Assembly: GCA_021151805.1 (NCBI GenBank)
Contig: JAGKWN010000022.1
Location: forward strand, 1-46,242
Length of the DNA: 46,242 bases
Reading direction: 5' to 3'
DNA from: Cytophagaceae bacterium
Lineage (GTDB): Bacteria; Bacteroidota; Bacteroidia; Cytophagales; Cytophagaceae
The notes under the pieces: model-generated
What the model was told of the DNA's origin: nothing
Databases searched by the model: none
Seen by the model: only the letters and a program-made list of their open reading frames with translations
Shown: one piece after another, positions 42,369 through 46,242 of the stretch
Position numbering within the stretch: the first letter of the stretch is position 1
Layout: every line of letters begins with the position of its first letter
Translations under genes and position numbers: made by a program

Positions 42369-43010
42369 ATGGCAACCGGATTTCTACATTTACACGTCAC
42401 AATTGTCTCAATCTTCATTCTGCTTTATCTGGCAAAAGTATATCTGCTGCTAGCCAATAAAACAGAAGCGCTGGACAAGCTGCGCAGCAAAACTAAAATT
42501 GCCGATATGGTGTTAGGAGCTTTGATTCTGATCACAGGAATCTATTTAACCGTTATCGCTCCAAAGGTGGAAACATACCTGATTGTTAAAATTGTATTGG
42601 TAGCAATATCTATTCCGGTTGGTATTGTTGGAATGAAAAAGTCAAACAAACCACTGGCTGTAATCGCTTTGCTGATTTATTTTTATGTATTCGCTGTGGC
42701 AAAGCAGGACAGCTTAACATTACAGAAAGAAAAATTTGTAACACCTGTGCTTCCTGCTGATTCAAGCGGAGTAACTTCAGCACTTGAAGAAGGCAGAGTA
42801 ATCTTTGAAGCGAAATGTGCGCTTTGCCATGGCAAGGATGGAAAACTAATGCTGAACAATGCAAAGGATTTGTCTGTTTCAAAATTAGGTTCACTTGAAA
42901 TTACAGAAATCGTTTCTAAAGGTAAAGGCCTGATGCCGGGCTTTTCAGAAGAACTGGATGAGAAGCAAATGAAAGCGCTGACGATCTACGTGGAAGGTTT
43001 GAGAAAATAA
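42369..43010 (+). CDS. Four-TM membrane protein with C-terminal cytochrome c domain
   Basis: 213 residues. Four TM helices (about 8-28, 46-64, 70-88 and 92-110) have histidines in the first (LHLHVTIVSIF) and resemble SirB-like membrane proteins. A linker leads to a single class I cytochrome c domain with heme motif C-A-L-C-H (KCALCHGKDG) and a likely axial methionine in KGLMPGFSEEL. The heme domain should face the periplasm, so the protein may shuttle electrons in the inner membrane. The ATG at 42369 follows the -7 element by 21 bp. Its stop overlaps the hflX start by one base (TAATG). Confidence 0.85.
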   Translation: MATGFLHLHVTIVSIFILLYLAKVYLLLANKTEALDKLRSKTKIADMVLGALILITGIYLTVIAPKVETYLIVKIVLVAISIPVGIVGMKKSNKPLAVIALLIYFYVFAVAKQDSLTLQKEKFVTPVLPADSSGVTSALEEGRVIFEAKCALCHGKDGKLMLNNAKDLSVSKLGSLEITEIVSKGKGLMPGFSEELDEKQMKALTIYVEGLRK

Positions 43011-44188
43011 TGATGGAACAGGAAAGTGGCTTCTCCACTCATAAAGAAGCCGACACAGCTGTGCTGGTAGGTTTATCGCACAAGCAACAATCACAGGAAA
43101 AAACCATAGAATATTTAGATGAACTTGACTTCCTTGCCCGCACTGTGGGGCTGGAAGTCAAGTTTCGTTTTACCCAGAAGCTTGAGAGGCCAGATATACG
43201 CACGTATATTGGTAAAGGGAAACTAGCCGACCTGAAAGCATATATTCAGGAGCATTCCGTACCGGTAGTGATTTTTGATGATGAACTGAGTCCGTCGCAA
43301 CTGCGCAACCTGGAACGCGAACTGAGCTGCAAAATTTATGATCGCAGTTTGCTCATTCTGGATATATTTTCGCTGCGCGCGCAAACCGCTCAATCCCGCA
43401 CGCAGGTTGAACTGGCACGCCTGCAGTATTTGTTGCCGCGCTTAACCAATATGTGGACCCACCTTGAACGCCAGCGTGGCGGTACAGGAACCAGGGGCGG
43501 TGCCGGTGAGAAAGAAATTGAAACCGATAGACGAATCATCCGCGACCAGATCTCGCTGCTGAAAAAGCGCCTGGAAAAAATCAACAAGCAAAGCGAGACA
43601 CAGCGCAAATCGCGCGAAGGTATTGTGCGTGTAGCTTTGGTGGGTTATACCAACGTAGGCAAGTCTACGCTGATGCAGCGCTTATCCAAGTCGGATGTGT
43701 TTGCAGAAAACAAATTATTTGCCACGGTAGATTCAACGGTGCGCAAAGTGGTGCTGAATGAGATTCCGTTTTTGCTGACCGACACGGTTGGTTTCATCCG
43801 CAAACTTCCGCATGGTTTGATTGAAAGTTTTAAATCAACGCTGGATGAAGTACGCGAAGCAGACATACTGCTGCATGTGGTGGATCTGCCGCATCCCGCA
43901 TTTGAAGAGCATATGCAGGTGGTCCAAACCACGCTGACAGAAATAAAAGCGAGCGATAAAATCGTTATCCTGGTGTTCAATAAAGTGGATGTGTATCTGA
44001 AAAACATTCAGGACGATCCGGATGCACTTTCGCTGCAGGAGATTGACAAGATGTATACCGGAAAGGATAATAGCAGCCGGGTATTTATTTCCGCTACCGA
44101 AAATCTGAATCTAGACAAATTGCGTGCAACGCTGGTTGAAAAAGTTACCACGGTACACTGCACCATCTACCCGAATTACCTGTTGTAA
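43010..44188 (+). CDS. hflX: Ribosome-associated GTPase HflX
   Basis: 392 residues. The N-terminal HflX domain includes RPDIRTYIGKGKLADLKAY, VIFDDELSPSQLRNLE and TAQSRTQVELARLQYLLPRL. The glycine-rich signature RQRGGTGTRGGAGEKEIETDRR (from residue 155) is complete. The G domain has the P-loop GYTNVGKST (212-220), DTVGFIRKLPHGLIESFKSTL with G3, and G4 NKVD. HflX binds the 50S subunit, splits stalled ribosomes and helps in heat or antibiotic stress. Translational coupling (TAATG) to a membrane cytochrome c gene is curious; a functional link is unknown. It starts with two ATGs in tandem. Confidence 0.97.
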   Translation: MMEQESGFSTHKEADTAVLVGLSHKQQSQEKTIEYLDELDFLARTVGLEVKFRFTQKLERPDIRTYIGKGKLADLKAYIQEHSVPVVIFDDELSPSQLRNLERELSCKIYDRSLLILDIFSLRAQTAQSRTQVELARLQYLLPRLTNMWTHLERQRGGTGTRGGAGEKEIETDRRIIRDQISLLKKRLEKINKQSETQRKSREGIVRVALVGYTNVGKSTLMQRLSKSDVFAENKLFATVDSTVRKVVLNEIPFLLTDTVGFIRKLPHGLIESFKSTLDEVREADILLHVVDLPHPAFEEHMQVVQTTLTEIKASDKIVILVFNKVDVYLKNIQDDPDALSLQEIDKMYTGKDNSSRVFISATENLNLDKLRATLVEKVTTVHCTIYPNYLL

Positions 44189-44224
44189 GTAGCAGCAGAT
44201 TTGGGTATTTTTATAATATTATTT

Positions 44225-44296
44225 GGCATCGTAGTTCAATGGATAGAATAGAAGTTTCCTAAACTTTAGATGCAGGTTCGATTCCTGCCGGAGCCA
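44225..44296 (+). tRNA. tRNA-Arg, anticodon CCT
   Basis: The cloverleaf is D-stem GTTC/GAAT, anticodon stem GAAGT/ACTTT with loop TTCCTAA (anticodon CCT, reading AGG), variable loop AGAT, and T-stem GCAGG/CCTGC around TTCGATT. Discriminator A; no CCA is encoded. The acceptor stem GGCATCG/CGGAGCC has an A-A mismatch at pair 4-69 and a T-G wobble at 5-68. All other parts are intact. Confidence 0.88.
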
Positions 44297-44303
44297 CTAT
44301 TAA

Positions 44304-44337
44304 AAACGCCCTGTTTAATTTCTTAAACAGGGCGTTT
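44304..44337. terminator. Bidirectional terminator between tRNA-Arg and the CPA1 antiporter
   Basis: AAACGCCCTGTTTAA, loop TTTC, TTAAACAGGGCGTTT: a perfect 15-bp stem. It serves the tRNA transcript on plus and the antiporter gene (stop at 44344) on minus. Confidence 0.9.
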
Positions 44338-44343
44338 GTTTTC

Positions 44344-45927
44344 TCACACCACCCTCAACCGCTCTTCCTCCAGGTCGATCTGGTATAACTGCTGGCGGAT
44401 GATCTCTTCATTGATCTTCGGGTCTTTGTTTAATTCTGTCAGGTAAGCACGTTGTACTTCGAGCAGTTCGCGGAAGATCACTTTTGTCTTTTCATTCATC
44501 CAGCTGTCGTCTTCGGCATTGGCTCTTTCTTCCCATTGCTTCATAAATTTTTCCATGCCGGCAAGCCCAATCAGTTCGGTGTCGTATTTGTGTTTCAGAA
44601 ATTGATATACATGATGCTTCAAGTCTTGTTTCATTTTCAAACGATCATCTTCTTCATGACTGTGGCTGAATATTTCATTAAACACCGGCATGCGTTTTAT
44701 AAAGTAGGGAAGTGTAAGTCCCTGTACAACTAAGGTAAGGAGAATTGCCACAAAGGTGATGAACAATATTAAATCTCTGTGCGGAAAGGGAGTACCGTTA
44801 TCCAGTGTAATCGGAATGGCCAGCGCCGCAGCCAGGGAAACCACACCGCGCATACCCATCCAGCCAAGCAGCAAAGGCATCAGCAGCCAGCTGTGGCCAT
44901 CCGAAGAGCGCGGCATCATATTGCGACGGAAAATAAATGTAGCCAGCATCGCAGCATATGAACTGATGATACGTGCAATCACCAGTACCACTGTTACCAG
45001 CACACCATAACCAATCGCTGTGCTCAGCGGAATGTTTTGAGCGTGGAGGCCGCGCACAATCTCAGGCAGCTGGAGACCGATAATCAGGAATACAATACCA
45101 TTCAAAATGAAAATAAAACTTTCCCAGACACTAAACGCGCGGATACGGCTGGTGCTGTTTAAGAAGAAGAGTCGCTTGGCAGACATGTATAAACCGCCGC
45201 TTACAACGGCCAGCACGCCTGAGCAGTGCAGTTGTTCTGCAGCCCAGTACATAAAGTACGGTTCGATAAGGGTAAGTGCAATGTCTGATGGCGCATCTGT
45301 AGGCAGGTATTTGTGCGCCTGCACAAACAGCCAGCCGAGCAATAGACCAATGCCTGAGCCGCCAATGATCATCCAGAGGAAAGAGACAGTCGCATCCTGC
45401 CAGAAGAACTGTCCGGTGCCGACTGCCACAAGCGCGAAGCGGAAAATAAGCAGCGAGGAAGCATCGTTCAGCAGGCTTTCGCCTTCCAGTATGGCAGAAG
45501 TGGATTTAGGAATTTTTACAAATTTGGTAATGGCCGCAGTACTTACGGCATCGGGCGGCGATACAATTCCTCCCAATAAAAAACCAAGTGCGATGGTAAA
45601 GCCGGGAATAAAATGATTGGTAACAATGGCTACAGAAAGTGCGGTGAAGAATACAACCAGAAAAGCAAAGCTGCCGATGATGCGCCACCACTTTTTCATC
45701 TCCTTAAATGAAACAGCCCAGGCTGAATCGAATAGCAGCGGTGGAAGGAAGATAAAGAAAATCAGATCGGGCTCGATTTTCACAGCAGGCAGTCCAGGAA
45801 TGAAACCAATGATGAGTCCGGCGATAACCAACAGAATCGGATAAGCAACTTTGAGTTTGGTTGCCCACATATTCAACAGTACAATCACGGCTACCATAGC
45901 CAGCAGAAAAGGTAAAATAGTATGCAT
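44344..45927 (-). CDS. CPA1-family (NhaP-like) Na+/H+ antiporter
   Basis: 527 residues from the ATG at 45927 (MHTILPFLLAMVAVIVLL); a GTG 15 codons upstream gives a less typical N-terminus. About 12 TM helices, then a cytoplasmic tail of about 110 residues. CPA1 signatures: FFIFLPPLLFDSAW, LGFLLGGIVSPPDAVST, ILEGESLLNDASSLLIF with the Asn-Asp ion site, and MGMRGVVSLAAALAIP. It exchanges Na+ or K+ for H+ across the inner membrane. The tail is charged (FSHSHEEDDRLKMKQDL, RANAEDDSWMNEKTK) and coiled-coil-like, possibly regulatory. It is convergent with the tRNA gene across a shared hairpin. Confidence 0.93.
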   Translation of the reverse strand: MHTILPFLLAMVAVIVLLNMWATKLKVAYPILLVIAGLIIGFIPGLPAVKIEPDLIFFIFLPPLLFDSAWAVSFKEMKKWWRIIGSFAFLVVFFTALSVAIVTNHFIPGFTIALGFLLGGIVSPPDAVSTAAITKFVKIPKSTSAILEGESLLNDASSLLIFRFALVAVGTGQFFWQDATVSFLWMIIGGSGIGLLLGWLFVQAHKYLPTDAPSDIALTLIEPYFMYWAAEQLHCSGVLAVVSGGLYMSAKRLFFLNSTSRIRAFSVWESFIFILNGIVFLIIGLQLPEIVRGLHAQNIPLSTAIGYGVLVTVVLVIARIISSYAAMLATFIFRRNMMPRSSDGHSWLLMPLLLGWMGMRGVVSLAAALAIPITLDNGTPFPHRDLILFITFVAILLTLVVQGLTLPYFIKRMPVFNEIFSHSHEEDDRLKMKQDLKHHVYQFLKHKYDTELIGLAGMEKFMKQWEERANAEDDSWMNEKTKVIFRELLEVQRAYLTELNKDPKINEEIIRQQLYQIDLEEERLRVV

Positions 45928-46242
45928 TATAAGTTCAGTGAAGTTTAAAGCATGTGAAGCAGGGGCATTCACACATAGTTAAAATTACATAAATTGATGA
46001 GAAAATATATTATATATAATTCTGATGAGATAAAAACTTTCAATAAAATCAGTATCTTTACTATAGAATTACCTGGAGAGAAATTCCTAATCTCACGCTG
46101 GCCAAAGTTCAGGAATTTTTTAAAGAGAACGATGGCAAAACAAAATCACATTATCATTTTGTTTTGATGATACACATCAACATCGCTCATTCTTTTAACA
46201 AGAAAGTTAAAAAGTCTAGAGGTAATTGTTGTAAATCAAAAA
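45928..46242. other. Right-edge non-coding or unassigned sequence
   Basis: The left part should hold the antiporter promoter, though no exact consensus is visible. From 46047 the plus strand is open to the edge (REIPNLTLAKVQEFFKEND and so on), but there is no start codon before 46165. An AT-rich hairpin, CAAAACAAAAT/ATTTTGTTTTG, lies at 46136-46166. I do not call a gene here. Confidence 0.4.

Noticed and set aside
45107..45616. A 169-codon plus-strand frame opposite the CPA1 antiporter
   Set aside because: Antisense to conserved membrane helices; no independent support.
46047..46242. A partial plus-strand gene at the right edge
   Set aside because: Open frame without a start codon before 46165 and without a recognisable domain.

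Overview
The window looks like a chromosomal segment of a gliding Bacteroidota bacterium of the Cytophagales type, with Cytophaga itself the best guess. The grounds are the moderate-to-low G+C, several promoters with the Bacteroidota -7 element TAnnTTTG, a large secreted protein with SprB-type repeats and a C-terminal type IX secretion (T9SS) sorting domain, and family content typical of the phylum (YwqK-like proteins, DUF4375, DUF6326-like, BY-kinase with PHP phosphatase). I see no phage, CRISPR array or intact insertion sequence. Gene identities rest on motifs read from the translations, not on database searches.

Layout. 1-2.6 kb: a TPR protein running off the left edge and a small membrane protein bracketed by two nearly identical 44-bp direct repeats. 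2.6-6.3 kb: an AraC-type regulator, a short membrane protein with its own promoter, a thioredoxin-reductase-like flavoprotein, and a membrane protein with YwqK/MORN-like repeats. 6.35-8.4 kb: the C-terminal remnant of a REP-associated tyrosine transposase, then a UvrD-like SF1 helicase with an added C-terminal HTH. 8.7-14.5 kb: small unknown proteins, a second YwqK-like protein, a polytopic GT-C-like membrane protein and an OmpA-family protein. 14.6-17.2 kb: the SprB-repeat T9SS cargo. 17.3-20.6 kb: four tandem paralogues of an unrecognised exported family. 20.8-24.6 kb: small membrane proteins, a lipoprotein, a DUF4375 protein and a YebC-family gene. 24.7-26.4 kb: three small-protein genes ending in a membrane-anchored protein with the zinc-ligand pattern of MepA-type (LAS) peptidases. 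26.7-31.6 kb: a beta-barrel porin-like protein, a CPA2 antiporter, a DinB-like protein and an exported unknown. 31.7-35.3 kb (minus): aroE, dedA, phosphosulfolactate synthase (comA) and a TPR protein. 35.7-42.3 kb (minus): a tightly coupled six-gene polysaccharide operon. 42.3-44.3 kb: a membrane cytochrome c, hflX and tRNA-Arg(CCT). 44.3-45.9 kb: a CPA1 antiporter.

How genes work together. The clearest functional unit is the exopolysaccharide/capsule operon: glycosyltransferase, RfbC epimerase, Wza-like export lipoprotein, Wzc-like tyrosine autokinase, PHP-type phosphotyrosine phosphatase and an SDR epimerase, joined by 4-bp overlaps or gaps of 0-1 bp. The TPR-comA-dedA operon may feed sulfonate into sulfonolipids, which Cytophaga-type cells use in gliding; this is inference. 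The best candidates for something undescribed are the four-paralogue array, the LAS-peptidase cluster, the 44-bp repeat pair and the tRNA-Arg with a damaged acceptor stem.
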